A DNA stretch of 64,000 nucleotides. Source: Progne subis subis (Eukaryota; Chordata; Aves; Passeriformes; Hirundinidae). The position numbers were made by a program, and so were the translations under genes. Positions 1 to 13,231 of this stretch are shown piece after piece. The stretch's first letter is position 1. Each line of letters opens with the position of its first letter. Under the pieces are notes generated by a model. That model had not been told where the DNA came from and did no database searches. It was given only the letters and a program-made list of their open reading frames with translations. The stretch lies in NCBI GenBank assembly GCA_022316685.1, contig JAKJHU010000082.1, positions 3,038,001-3,102,000 of the forward strand, read 5' to 3'.

Positions 1-1640
1 CTTTTTTCCCAAGATCAATTGTTGGGATATGAATTTCATTGATTAAGTTAATTAAAAGTCGTATAATCAGAGAATAAGGTAATTTTGGCTGCATTGGCAC
101 TTTATAAATAGTTGGTAATTTGCTAAACTATGAAAGCTGTTCAAAATGCTCTTACATTTTATTACCTTTTTATTCTCCAAGAACCCAGTTACATATTGAA
201 ATTACAAAAATAATGGTACAGTTAAAACAAGATTTATTATGCTAGACTTATGAAATACATCCAGCAAGTTTTCAGAAGCAACTCACCCATACAGAAATAA
301 ATCTTGCACACATACCTCCGTCTTACCAGCTTCAATCCATGTCAACAGATGAGCTTCCATTAAAAAGAAACATGCGAGCAAGTGCTTACAGGGATGGCAC
401 AGAAGTTTCCCAAGCAAAAAACCCAAAAACTTTGAAGCTACAGCTGGAATATATGGAATATATCCTTAATCCAAAGCAAATTTAGGTCCAACTAAAGATT
501 GGAGGCTGGAGAACACTGACAGTGAGCCTTTGTTTTTTGTAGATTCAATTATGGCCCAAATGCTAGCACAGGAGTACTAAGCAGTGTCTCCCCTCTACCT
601 GGCCAAGTGCTGAAATAAATGTGTCCAGAAAAATCATTTTGTCAGAAAAAATCTCAGAAGAAATCAGAAATCTGTTTTCAGCCCATGTTTTCTGTGGAAT
701 CCCCATAGATGTTAAAGCTTAAAAATCGAGGAACCCTTTTCCTTTACAAGCATTTTCACAGACCATTAAGGACTTTTGTAGTTTGAAAGGCTTAGGGTGT
801 ATTTGACAGCTGTTCAGCTTAGTAACTGATGTTACTAGACCATGCTCAAAAACAATATAGAGTGCTAATTTTTCTTTTGGCACAGCCAGAGTTTATTGTA
901 TTGCAGTTTGTCACTTACAGAGTTTGGAGGAAAATGAAGTATAATGTTCATTTAGGCAATATCAAGAGATAAAAACTGAAGTTGCTGAATTACTAACAAC
1001 AACAGAATGAGAGTCAGCAGGAACAATTTTTCTTCCCCAAAGACTCCCTAACAGTGCAATTGGATAGCCATTCAGGTGTGAATTTTATAGTTTCTGGCTA
1101 TTGACCTGCTTTCTTCCATGCACGCACACTTCAAGGAGCAGAAAAGAAAGAAATATTGCTGCAGCAAACTCCAGGGCCAAAAAGAAATTACTCCTTTAAA
1201 GAGCATATGGATGAAAGAATGCATGTGTGTACACACAAGGGGAAAGGGAAAGAGTTCTAATATTTAAATGTTGGCTTCCTCACTGCAAAGCTACAGGTTT
1301 ATGTTTGGTTCTTTCTCTTCCTACAGAAGGGTAGCAGCGCAGAGAACACACTCAGAACATAGTCAGGTGCAGCACCTCTTTCTGGGGAGGCTCCTGTGTG
1401 CTTAGATCAAACTGCCTGAATTTTTAGCTCTGCAGAGCACTTGTAAGAGTAAACAGCTTTCACCTTACGGGTGTAGTGCACCAGTCTCAGGCCTAGTGGA
1501 GGTTGCTGCCTCCATCTCTCTCTCCAGATAATGCTAGATTTTGTAGATGAGCTCCCAAACCAGCTGCACAGCCTCTCAAGAAGGTAAAAACTTTGTGGAT
1601 AAGACTCTAGCACTGCTGAGGGAGCAGTGAGTCCTCCCAC
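1..1640. other. Unannotated AT-rich sequence
   Basis: No gene or repeat can be supported here. Reading frames are short and show no recognisable motif. The sequence is AT-rich with scattered short A and T runs and looks like ordinary intergenic or intronic DNA. Confidence 0.5.
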
Positions 1641-1659
1641 AGCTCCGGCTCAGTTTTTG

Positions 1660-2110
1660 GCTGCAATGAGCCTTGCCACGCGACTGAGAGATGGAACTTC
1701 AAAGAGGAGGTGCAAGAGTAACGCAAGCAGAGAGCCTTAAGTCAAAGCTTAAGCAAAAACAGGTTGGAGTTCAAGTTTTATTGAAGTCCAAGTCTCAGTT
1801 GAAGCTATTGATGTTCTTGAAATCATTGGAGTCATGTATCATTCTCACAGTACAGTGTTACATATTCGCTATATACTTGCCACAGCCCTAAACCGTCACA
1901 AGATTTTTCTCACAAACTGTGGACAGCAAATTGTTCGCATTATTTGGCAGCTTTTACAAAATTACATAGTTTTAAGACCTTGACAGTTACATATGCAACT
2001 CTTCCTAGCTCTTTTTCATATTTCTGGTCTCTCTACACCTCGGCCTGTACCCAACCAAGGCTAAGATATCTCGATTGACAAGCTCCACCCTGCCCCCTGC
2101 TTCATCTCTG
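1660..2110 (-). mobile_element. Probable LTR remnant (minus strand)
   Basis: Read on the minus strand, the segment has a TATA-like GTATATAG (plus 1869-1878 reads CGCTATATAC), then about 90 bases on an AATAAA signal (plus TTTATT near 1777-1782). This is followed by a stretch rich in CTC and TCT that resembles R-U5 of avian endogenous retroviral LTRs. That order and spacing is the basis for the call. I could not fix either end: no clear TG..CA termini with a matching target duplication were found, and no second copy lies in the window. It could be a chance arrangement in AT-rich DNA. Confidence 0.35.
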
Positions 2111-3163
2111 ATCTGTTTTCCTACACTTTTAACACATCACTCCTTTCCCTATACTGAAAAATACTTACATTACTAAGTACTACTGCTACTCATAATACTA
2201 AAATAACAAACTTCCCTACTTATATATTAAAATAAGCTCTCAGTGCAGCCCAACAGTCTTTAATGAGTGACTGGAATGGAATAGGTTAGTCACAGGCAAA
2301 AATTTCCAACATGTTTATATGTGTTTAAATAAAATTAATAGAAAGAAGAGTAGGATAAATAAAAAGTAGAGTGCATCAGAATTTCCAATTCACTGAAGTT
2401 TATCTTGAAGGAAGTGGTTTTGTTTCCACTCAGATTCCTAGAGTGGAAAAACTCCTTCAACAATATTTTTCCCCTGCTTCTCCTAACTGCTTCCCTAATA
2501 TTTGTGGCTCTAGAAATTCTCCACCTTTTTAGAGGACATATCCATTCATCTTCCATACATTTTCCTCTCTGTTTGCATGCCAAAATATTAAAGCTATTCA
2601 TGACTTTCAAATGAATAGCAGCACAGCAGGAAACAAGAGAAAATTCATTTGAAGGAGCATCATGTCCTGCCTCTTGTTCTGCAGCAGAAGTTGAGCCATG
2701 TCCCGCCAGCCCTGAACAGCACAGCTAACCTGTCCTCAGGAACTCCTGCTGGTTCTGAGCTCGCATTATGAATCACTGCTTAAACATGAACAAGCCTTTA
2801 GCTTCCAATTCCTTTAACTTCATTCCATATCCAATAAACACTGCAAACAATTTAGTCTCTGTTTGTTCTTTAAACAGCCTTATTCAAGTTTCTGTTAGGC
2901 TACCCCTTAGTCTTTAAACATGACAAGTTTAAAGTTCTGTTCTCATAGATTGCATTTCCTCGTTTAGATTTATGAATTATTCTCATTCACAAATCCAATT
3001 AACTTTCTACCAAGTTCTTTTAAAAGCAGCCAGCAATTCAGAAGAGCAAAACATTAAGAGGTCAGATAATTACATTTAGTTCCAAAACACAAGGGTCACA
3101 GGACAGCAAGATACACATTGAGCACATAACAGAAGCCTTTGACCACAAGCTAAAAAGGAAAAT
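2111..3163. other. Unannotated sequence
   Basis: No gene supported. Two overlapping antisense ORFs near 2335-2614 are short, low in complexity and unrecognised. Confidence 0.45.
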
Positions 3164-3203
3164 TTCCCTGAGCTATCTTCCCTGAGCTATCTTCCCTGAG
3201 CTT
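3164..3203. repeat. 14-bp short tandem repeat, about 2.9 copies
   Basis: The unit TTCCCTGAGCTATC occurs at 3164-3177 and 3178-3191 without mismatch, and a partial third copy follows at 3192-3203. It is a small local tandem duplication with no sign of coding function. Confidence 0.9.
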
Positions 3204-6200
3204 TGGCAATAAAAGTTTTGTGTTTCTCTACCAGACCTCTGTTGCTGCCCCAGGATTCAGGATTCCCATCATTCCTATCTACAGAAGACAGCCTCAGCCT
3301 ATTTTGGTGCTCTGCTCTGGCACTGAAGTAGAAGCCCTGCAGATCAGTTTACTTTTGTATTCCCTGTAAATGGTAACCTGGAAATGACCAGCCAATTCTT
3401 CTGAGTGCCAGGAAAACAGCTTCAAGCAGAAAAATTGCTCAATTTACTCTGTCAAACTGAATTTGAAAGAAGGCTGCTCTGCTGGTGCCTGTTTGAGAGG
3501 CTATGTTGTCCACGTGTTTTAGTTTGTGCGAACTTTCCTTCCTGTTTTTGCTCCTTCTGAGTTCACATGGAGAAAATCCTTTATATGGCCACTGTTGAAC
3601 AACCACAGAGCAATCCATGAGGAAGGTGAATAGTTTTGTCTTCTTAACCCCACTCTTCAATTTCTGGAAAAGCCTTATTCTGCCTATACACCCACACTTG
3701 GCTCTTTATAAAACTTTGCTCTAAAATACACTGAAAATCAAGTCCCTGGATAAATAGGAAAATATTTAATTTAATAAATTGGATTGTTAACTAGGAAATT
3801 AAGGGAAAAACAGTTTAGAAAACATTCTTCTCTGATCAGAGCAACACACATCTAATAAAAATCTCCAGTTACCCCAGCCTGTCTACATTAAGAAGAATAT
3901 TGTTGTCATCCAACATTATGTAGTAGAGATAACTATTGTCTTTTCTACAGTGGTGACTGAAGTTAATGTTTGCACCTTGACTCCCAGCTCAACTTCTGTC
4001 CTGTCAAACAGGCAAACTCTTTGGGAACCTCCCTTCCCCAGCTATACTGAGCTAGAAAGAGACAGCCTAGGAAAAGGCTGAGATGACAGCAGGACTCTTT
4101 GCAAATAAAACCATGGCGTTAAAAACTGACATCTCCTGCCAAAGCTGGAGGCCAAGGCAGCCACATGCAAGCTGACATCAGCATCAATGGTTTTCCAATG
4201 CCTTTTCCTGAACCTAGGGAGAACAGTTCCTGCCTCAATCAAGCAGACAGTCACACCTTTCCTTTTGCTGTGGCTGCCTCTCATAACAGCTCTGCTGCAG
4301 TCACTAGAGGGGAGAACACTGCAATTACAGCAGCATTAGCACTGGGCATTGGAATGGACTGATGCTCCAACGCAATTCAGAGAATGTCTACAGCAGTGGC
4401 CATCAAAGGAAATCATCTCCAAAGGGACGAGCACTTAGGGGTAAAGGTGGTGTGGTAAAAGGAAAGGTCCAGAGAAAGAGCAATCTACGGCTGCACAGTG
4501 TGAATGGAACTGTCACAGCTGTCATGCAGTGCACGGTTCTTTGATGACTTTAAAGTTTAAGCAAAACATGGACAAAATAGACAAAGTTTTAAAAGGTTTC
4601 AGGAAAAACATGTCCATAACCTTTCAGACACATATTTTGGTTCCTGAAGACCTGAAGAGAGAAGAACTGCACAGCATTTGCAGCATTAATGCATGACATG
4701 AATAAAGCAACAACCATCAAATGTACATCAGAGAGATTTATGGCAAGGGAATACTTAAAACATAGATGTTTGGTTAAGCAAATGAAACTAACTTTGGAAC
4801 AAAGAATTTTTAAAATACAGTACATTCAATTGGCCAGTTCAGGTAATCTACATACATTAATATCCAGTAAGGGGTACCAGTGAATCCAGAGAATGTTGAG
4901 CGAGTTTTGCACTTCAGAAAGGTCACTCTGACATCTAATGCTACTCATCCAGGGTGGTCAGGAAAATTCGCCATGCCAAAATTAAGTAAGAATGCAAGAC
5001 CTAAAAGAAATGAGTGTACAGCTCCTAAAGCCTCCCGAGTAGGGAATTGTGTGGCTCACACAGAAAATAAACCTCCTGCAGCAGTAGTTCAAACAAGCAA
5101 AGAAGAAAACTCTCATCTCACAGTACTGGCGTCCATCTCCTCATTTTGCAATCTCTGAAACAGCCATTACTAAGTTTTCTTCAGTATTTTATAAGCAATA
5201 CCTATGCCCAGCTAGCTGCTTTATGAAACTGCTGTGCCTGTGGCATGACCTTGGGGGAAGACAGACCTAAGTCTGTTTTCAGACTCCAAACCATGAATGT
5301 ATCAGGGTCATACTCAGATATGAGAATTCCCAGTGGCTATGCCAGGAAGCCATGAAATAACAGATCCCCAGGGTGGTCTAAAGGCACTGGAGACCCAGAA
5401 CAAGCTCATATGAGAATATCAGTTTTGTTTCATTCTATTTTCCTCATTCCTGCTGGCTGAAAGATCCACATGTGACTTTCAGAAGTCTCTTACATGATCT
5501 CACCCATAATTCTCTGGACAATTTATTACCAGTGTCCTGAGGATACAGCCTGGCAGATTGGTACCAAAGAAACTGCACTGAATCCTCCCCATGCTGGCTG
5601 TCTTAGCCATCACTGTAAACCAGAGGGAAATTTGAAATCAGTTTGCTTTTCTAGATGGAAGAAGTAACTGCTTATTCCTATAATGTTTTTAATGCTGAAA
5701 ACAGTCATCTGCTCTAATTGATGAAAGCAGAGAAACTGGCAATTTTAGGGCCTTGGCAGGCATTCTCTGACAAATGCTTATATCAAAACTTCTTAGTGTT
5801 AGCATATAATCTGCAAGAATGGTCTTTGTGGCAATGATTAATTGGTGCAGGTCCTTTGGAAAGATGGTACTTTGCAAAGTACATTCAAATTATTCCCTGA
5901 TGAATTTAAATATAGGTGCTCAGTAATCCAAAGTAGCAAGGTAAATCACATTAGAGAAGGAAATCACAGGAAACTGTTCTGGATAAATAGAGCAGGGCTC
6001 AGAAAGAGAAAGAAGTGCAATGCACGAAGTCTCACCTCCCCTACAGCTGCTCCCTGGGACTGAACAGTCTGGGATGTGCTCTGTCCCTCTTTCAACTTCA
6101 TTCCTCAGCTGAGAAGTGTGCTGGCCAAATTTCACACGCTGACATTCACAAATCTTCTTTGAGCAAAGGGAATAACTTGAAGCCCCCTGTAGCTACACTA

Positions 6201-9200
6201 CTTCCAATACAAAACAGAGCAAAACAAAGAAACAAACAAAAGACCCAACCAAAACCCTCTCCAGTGAGCATCAGAGCAGAAGTAATCAGATGAGGTCCAA
6301 AATTAGGACCTACCCAAGTTAGCAAATTGTAATGCCACGTACAATATCAAACCAGATTTTCCTTTCTGGTATGTTATTCATTAGTGTGTAATCCCCCTGA
6401 GGAGCAGGATTGATTTTTGGAAATAGACCTAATAGACCTATTTTACTTGAAGTACATTTACTGAGTAGGACCGGGGCTGCTTTGGGATCAGTTCCTGGAA
6501 GTACACGTATTATTGTAACAGCTTCTCAGTGCCTGACTACTAATGGGCTGGATGTTCTCCTGGGAAAGCATGTTGAATAATTATCTTAGAAAAGACAATG
6601 CAATGGAAATGTCATTTCACCCTCCCCCACCTTCAGACTGCATCAGGGAATATGAATTTTCTAAAATGCTCCCACAGCGTGCCATTTATGAATTTCCATC
6701 CATGCCCCAAATCCATGTGTACTTTGGAATATACTTTTTTTTTAAGATGGCTGAGAAAAATAATTTTAGGAAAATATGGCAGACAGTGAAACTGTCCCCA
6801 TTGCAAACAGTAAAACAATGCTTTGCCATTATTTCAGTTTCTAGCTTGTTAGGTTGTTACTGTCTTCAGGGATACATTCCAGTGTGGTGTTCCTAATCTC
6901 CCCAAACTGGGTAATTCTCCCCGTGAAGAAGGGAACTCTTGCAATCATTGCCCTGAGCAAATGAGGAATAAAAGGGGTGACAGTAGGGAACAATTGAGCT
7001 CTATTCTTTTGCATTATTTTCTCTTCTGATGTATCTCCTGGTAATCAGCCCAGCTACCTAAACTCGTTGAAATACTTGTGTGTAGATGCATGGAAAAAAC
7101 ACTGTTGAAGGTGCCAAGAGGCCAAGCATTCTGACAAAAGTGCTGCCACAGGTGCAGGAGGGTGACACAGGGCTGTGTCTGTGTGACAGGGGTTCAAACT
7201 CACAGAGATACTCTGATGGAGAGGGCGCTGCCACCTGCCTGGCTCTGAAAATACTCCTGATACCATGGCTTGGATGGTGGCTTGGTGCTTGCTCAATCTA
7301 CTCTGGCAGTCTTGTGTTACACAGAACATCATGGGAAGGGTTAGAGACCTCAACTTCTGTTCAGCCTCCCCCTGAACCTCACAGGAAACTGCTTAATTAC
7401 CTCTACAAGCAAAAATAATATAGGAATTTAAAGCATGTTCCCACCTGCAAATGGCTGTGTTTTGTCAGAAGCAGATTGTATAAAAATAGTGCTGATGGGC
7501 TTTAATAGACAAATCCATAGCCAGCAGACAGTGATAAAGAGAACAATTCCATAAAAATATTAACAAATAAATACAACAGTCAAAACTTGGTAATAGGATC
7601 AGCACAGAGCAGAAAACAAAAACAAACTTAGTCAACTGGGGGCATGGGAGGAAGAGACAATTAGAGGAATTTCATCTGTGCTTAAAAAGAAAGGTGAACA
7701 CCCCAAAAACACTCATCAACACAGTGTCCCACTCAAGAATCCCTCTGGGATATTAGCTCAGCAGCTTTTATGGAAAGGAGTTTCTTCATCTCTTCATCAT
7801 CACAAAATATCTTGATTTAACTCTTGTATTTCAGGGTATCAGCTGCAATAGTCAGAGCTGTGAGGGACCCAAGTTGTGCCGAAGACAGCAGTGTGGTCCA
7901 TTACAATTACAAAGGCCATGCTCAGTGGGAAGTACAAACCAGCTGGGATCCCCTGGCACCTGTCCTGGCAGAAACGTGTAAGGGTTTCTCATGAAAACAT
8001 TCAGACAGCCACTCTTGAGAGTGGCAACTGGCACGAGCCTTTCAGTGAGCAGCAAAGAGCTCATTCTCCTAGAACAGGGAAGGAATGGAAAGAAAAACTC
8101 CTTCCCTCCTTTCCCACTGGGAAGAGTTCCCTCCTGCTGCTTCCAGAAACAATTCATTGCTGAGAAACATGACAATTAAACACGGTGTTGGGACAAGCTG
8201 ATTCTCACCTGCTGAACCAATGTGACACACAGTGTGGTACCAGCAGGGTTTGTATCATCACATCTCATCACTCAGGAGTTTCACAGAGCCATGGAAGGGA
8301 CCTCTCACAGCTGAGAGTCTCCCCCCAGAGTTAAATGACCACTTTTAAATAACTGGGGAAAAATAGCAGTAATTCTAAACTGTCCCAGTTTTTAACATGC
8401 CTAGATTTCAGTAAGATTTAATTTAATCTTCATGTTTTCTCCATTAATTGGGAGAATGATGACACATCTGAGTTCTGTTATGTTTGAGAGTAATTTGTTC
8501 TAATTTTCAGAGCCTGGTTTCAACTGATGTAGAAATTATTTGTTCAATGAAATCTTTATACTCTTGAGGAGATCTTGATACCTTTATGGGTCAATACCTC
8601 CAAAACTAAAATGAGTTCTTTATTCTTGACATGAGAAAAAACTCAATTTTCCCACAAATTAGAAAGGTATATTTTGTTTCTCACTGTTTCAAGCAACACT
8701 TCAGCATTTAATACTGTCATATAGAGACATCTGTGGTGCCAGGGATGGGACATAGGTGATGTCAGAACATCCTTTCCTACTGCTTTAGAGGTCTCTTCAT
8801 TTTATTTCTCATTACTTTGCTCTGATCTGATTGGCAATAAATTAATTTCCCCAAGCCAAGCCTGTTTTGCCCACGACAGGACTCAGTGAGTGATCTCTGC
8901 CTGCCCTTGTCTCCACCCAGGAGATTTTCCTGTATTTTCTGGCCCCTGTCCAGTTGAGGAGGGGAGCAATAGGGCAGCTCAGGTGGGCATCCAGCCAGGG
9001 CAGCCCACCAGTCCTGCCCAAGGAGACCTTCAGGGAGTGGGATACTGCACCTCAAGGTGGAAATCACTGCATCCAAATTATGGCAGTCCTGTCCTGGCTG
9101 CCACAAGAATGTGTGACTCAAATGGACTTGATCCAGAACACAGCTCCTAGTCATGTCTAAATCCTAATTAATGAATAACTGATGCAATATGGATCCTGCT

Positions 9201-11368
9201 GTGGTGTCTTGTAATGTATTGTTTGTGTTGTCTGAAATATGGTGGCTGGGATTGTCTGACTGTTTCTTTCCTGAGCATCTCAAAAAAAATGATGTTTCTC
9301 AGGAGGCTCTTTCAAATAGTCACATTTCCAATAATTCACAAAGAGGATGAGGCTACAAGCTTTTTCCCTCAAATGGGTTTCAGCACATCCATGCTACTCC
9401 ATTAGATATGAGTGCAAAGGATGCACAACAAATTCTGCTTGTGTTGATCCCCCTCCTCAGCTCACTACTGTCAGGAGAAAGCAGAGAAAGAGCGAAATTT
9501 GCACCCTGTTGTAGTCTTGCCTCTGTCCTTCCCAGTGGCACTGTTGCTTCCTCAGCAGCAGCCTCTTTTCTCCAGGTGTCCTGCCAGAAAGTTCTGGAAG
9601 ATGCTCCCAGCTAAAGGGAACAAAGCAGGAGCCAGAAGCTTTGCAGGAAACCACAGGAACACTTGGCATTGTCCAGAGTCAGAAGGTGGGAAGGGAAAAT
9701 GTGCAATGGGGTGGCAGCCAAACAACAAGAAACTACAAATTAAAAAGGAGGAAAAAAAGATATTTCAAATGAAATGGCACCTGCTGCAATATGTCCCCCT
9801 TGCCACAAGCACCCTCTCTTAGGAGAGGCAGCAAAGCCATGAAACAGGCAAATGACAGGCCAGTGATGGCAAAAGGACTTTGAATGGCACGTAGAAACAC
9901 TCTGTGATTATCCTGGAGAGTCAAATAACAATCGCTGAGCTATGCATGCTTCGTTGCCTGGAAATGTCCTCACTGATGAGTAATTTCACTGGTTTCTCCA
10001 ATAGGTTCAGGAAGTGCTCAAACACAATGCAGTAAGACCCAAAGTGCTGGGCAGGTTTCAGTGGTGATTAAAAACCAAATTCTTCCATCAGCTACAACCC
10101 TAAACTGCAGCTGCAAAGTGTAAAGGGTTGTCTAGCAGTGGTGAAGGGCTTTAATCTGTGGCATAGATGATTAACATTCATTACTATATATGCATAATTG
10201 TGATATAAATGTTCAAAAAGCTAAAACAAGCAAATAAATACAAATATGGCCATAACAAAGGCACAAGGTGCATTTCTGTTGATTTGGATTTGGCACATTG
10301 CTGTACTGATTTTTGAAATCATGGAAACACACTGATTTTTAAGGATGTTTGCACAATAGTTCCCTGCAGACTCTCCTGCCGATCTCTGAAATTAGTAACA
10401 AGCCACTATCACTAAATTTAGGAGCAAGGACTCCTATTTCTGTGACATCTTCTGTCAAAAACCCAGAGAAAAGATGTATTTATAGCCATGTATTTCAGGC
10501 AAGTTCATAATTTAAAGCAAAACTGACAAAAAATACAGACTAGCAATCAACAGAGGATACCAGTCAGTTTTGAGCAGGGGAGATACAGAGAGGTACAAAC
10601 AAGACCATCTTTATTCAGGTGTCTGTAGCCACACAGGTATAGCACAATCTAAATAATGTTGCCTCAGAACATTTTTTTTAACATTATATTCAGGTCCTAT
10701 TGCACGAGTTATCCAGTCTGGGGCAGCTTGGAGGCCTCCCAGAAGAAAAGGACACACTATTAGTGACAGACTGACAGCACTGAATACAGGCACTCGTTAG
10801 TTATTCCCCCACAGAAGCTCTCCTGGAAAAGGGCATGAGGGCAAAATCTGATACAGAATTTTGCTGCATTTGAAGGCTGGAGGAGAATACCTTTTTACTT
10901 ATTCAGTCAGACTCTGTGTAAGAGTTGCTGTGTGTAAACATCCATCTTCTGTCACTAGCATTTAAATATGAAGATTTCAGGAAGTAGACATAACTTTTAT
11001 TATCAGAAGTCCAAACAATCAGCTTCTAAAGTCTAGTTGTGCATGGTAACAATTGATCCACAAGCAGCATTTGCATTTAAGATTCTTTTCTTCACGAAAT
11101 GACGCAGTGACACAGGCTGCATTCTGGTTCTGACTGTCTAATCTGGGAGTACATTAAAAGCAATTCTTGGTTGCACTTCTGAAGTTGGTTACTTCTGGTA
11201 ATAAATCTCATTGTCCTTGTGATTACTGCAACATCCACATCTGACAAATGAACACAGATTGGTTCAGAGAGATTTGCCAGCCCTGAGCTTTCCCACCTGC
11301 TCGCCTCTCAGCTCCCTAATTTGCTGCACGTTTTGAAAGAGCTGTTCTGGCTGGGTAGGGATGTAAGG
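3204..11368. other. 8.2 kb without supported genes
   Basis: This is mostly single-copy-looking AT-rich DNA. The largest frames (for example 8777-9154 minus, 125 codons, and 6543-6896 plus, 117 codons) have no family motif, and opposite-strand frames of similar size overlap them, as expected by chance. No promoter, terminator-like structure or mobile element was recognised. Confidence 0.5.
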
Positions 11369-12106
11369 GTTCTTAGGTTGCAATGCAAGATGTATTCTAT
11401 TTCCATCTGTTGAAACTGGTTGAAGAGGTGTTTTTCTTTATCTGATAACTCTGGAGGGGGTGGGTGTCTTCTGTTAATGGTCCAGCTGTTAAACCAGCTG
11501 GGGCAGTGTTCTTTATCCCTTCCAGGACCCATCCTCCCTGCAGGGGATATCTGCTGTTCATGGGCCATCGAGGCTCACTGCATGGCTGAGACAATTACAT
11601 CATCCATGGGGAGATGCTCCACCCAGGGGAGGAGCCAAGCATTCCTACCTGGGTAAAACCTGACATTCAGAACACCAGCACAGCCTGTGTGCACTGGATT
11701 GCCAGAGGCACACCAGACCCATCTCACCACCACTGGGCCTTCAGAGGAAATCTACACCCTCCTACAGGATCATTGCTCCAGCAGAACCACATCTGTCACT
11801 GCAGGAGGACTTGAGTGGACTGCTACCAACACCCTGACCAACTGGGTGTCAGGTTGTATTCTGACTCTGTTAGTGGTTTTTTTCTTTTTATTTGTTTGCC
11901 TTTTTTCTTTTTTATTTTATTTTTTTTTTTACTTATACATTTTTAATATTCCTAGTAAAGAACTGCTATTTCTGTTCCCATATCTTTGCCCAAGAGCCCA
12001 TTAATTTCAAAATTATAATATTTCAGAGGGAGGGGGTTTACATTCTCCATTCCAAGGGAAGCTCCAGCTTTTCCCAGGCACACACCTGTCTTTCCAAACT
12101 AAGACA
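11369..12106 (+). mobile_element. Solo LTR, family A, copy 1
   Basis: This is one of four copies of the same LTR in the window (others at 36766-37420 minus, 43473-44218 plus, 63659 to the end plus). The body shares long near-identical stretches with the others, including the region around 11490-11760. The 3' end reads CTAAGACA, matching the CCAAGACA terminus of copies 2 and 3. The 5' terminal TG appears changed to GT before TCTTAGGTTG. A GGTAAAACC box near 11653 sits where copy 3 has ATAAAACC, and a polyadenylation-like AGTAAA lies at 11954-11959 after a T-rich tract. Flanks AAGGG and AGGGG agree at four of five bases, so the target duplication is weak. No internal retroviral genes adjoin it. 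Confidence 0.82.
11880..11942 (+). repeat. T-rich tract inside LTR A copy 1
   Basis: A long T-dominated stretch lies just before the AGTAAA signal. Copies 2 and 3 carry shorter versions (CTTTTTTTGTATTAC in copy 3), so this tract has expanded in copy 1. Confidence 0.7.
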
Positions 12107-12620
12107 AGGGGAGAGCTGGCAGGCAGTACCTCTGGTCGAGGAGGCAGTGAGCAGGTGACTCAGCTGGTGCTCCCCTCCAGGGCAGCACAGGCAGCTCTCT
12201 CCAGGGAGATGAGAAGCACTGCCCCAACATCCCTGTCACCTGTCTGGGAGTGAGCAGCCTCAGCAGGAGTGCAGCCCCTAGTTTGGGAATTCTTGTCCCT
12301 AAGGGGCGTGCATGGCACTTGCTGCTCACACAGAGGGACACCTGCTGGCTCTCTTGGGCCATTCCATGGCTATCTCTATCCAACTATTAAGAACAAATCC
12401 AAAACATAGCCCCCCTATCAGCCATTATGAAGAAAAGAAACTCTACCCAAGCCCAAACCAGCAAAGAATTGCAGGTACCTACAAGCTCCTGCACCACAGG
12501 TGTGCTGTGGGAAATCCAGGCCCAGGAAATTCTTAAAATCTCGTGCATGCAGGCGCAAACACAGAAATAAATGCAGGGTTCAGCCAGAGACCTTGGAAAA
12601 GACTCCTGGATCTGGAGATC
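12107..12620. other. Unassigned sequence between two LTR-like elements
   Basis: The segment is somewhat more GC-rich than its surroundings and sits between family A copy 1 and another LTR-like segment. It could be retroviral internal or flanking sequence, but I could read no gag, pol or env motif in any frame. Short ORFs on both strands are unrecognised. Confidence 0.35.
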
Positions 12621-12624
12621 ATAT

Positions 12625-13045
12625 GTAAGAATGTGGGTTTGTAGTTTAGATAGAAACACATTAGGCTAGGTAGTGGAAAGTTTTAAGGTTTTAAAGTGTG
12701 GATATAGAAGTAGTTACAGAAATAGTTAAAGGTTTTAAGGTTAGCAAGTTAAGTTTGTGTGTCATTACATGATTGGTTAATAAAGTCTGTATTGGGGCAA
12801 AGACATGTGATACAAATTAATTAGGGATTGGTGTGAAAGTAGAAACATTCCTTGTGGCAGTAGTTTATTGCCTAATTAACCTTTACAAGACCCTGTAACC
12901 TGTGGTCTTGTGACCACTGACCACGGATTTCTGGCTTATGCAGTGAAGATATTCTCTCTCTTTCCTGAGACTGTAGAAGATAATTCTAATAAATCATGTT
13001 TTAAGACATCTCCCAATGGTCCTGTCTCTCAATATCCTGATAGTG
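12625..13045 (+). mobile_element. LTR-like segment (ends unresolved)
   Basis: The segment opens TGTAAGAATGTGGG. An ATTGGTTAATAAAG stretch lies near 12772 and a further AATAAA near 12989, followed by a pyrimidine-rich end (GGTCCTGTCTCTCA). The layout resembles an avian LTR and it lies between two certain LTRs. No target duplication was found and no second copy occurs in the window, so the call rests on layout alone. Confidence 0.38.
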
Positions 13046-13231
13046 TGCAGGCTCTGTGTTGCTTTTACTACCTTGCTTTGCACCCACAGATTCCTCTCTG
13101 ACTGCAGTAGGAATCTGGGGCCCATTCCCTTCCATCGCCTCGTTCTCAGGATGCAGTGTGCCATCAGCCTTGGATCATAGAATCATACTCAGAAGTGATT
13201 TGGAAGAAAAGTCAATAATGGTGAAATCTGG

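Noticed and set aside
11397..11594. Recurrent peptide beginning MSQPCSEPRWPMNSRYP on the strand opposite LTR A (also at 37260, 43448, 63628)
   Set aside because: It recurs only because the same LTR recurs. It is antisense to the LTR and contains no retroviral motif.
13168..13215. CR1-like tail (GGATCATAGAATCAT...TTTGGAAG)
   Set aside because: It resembles the CR1 3' end over about 15 bases only; the expected GACCT...AGATCAT block does not follow. Too short to claim.
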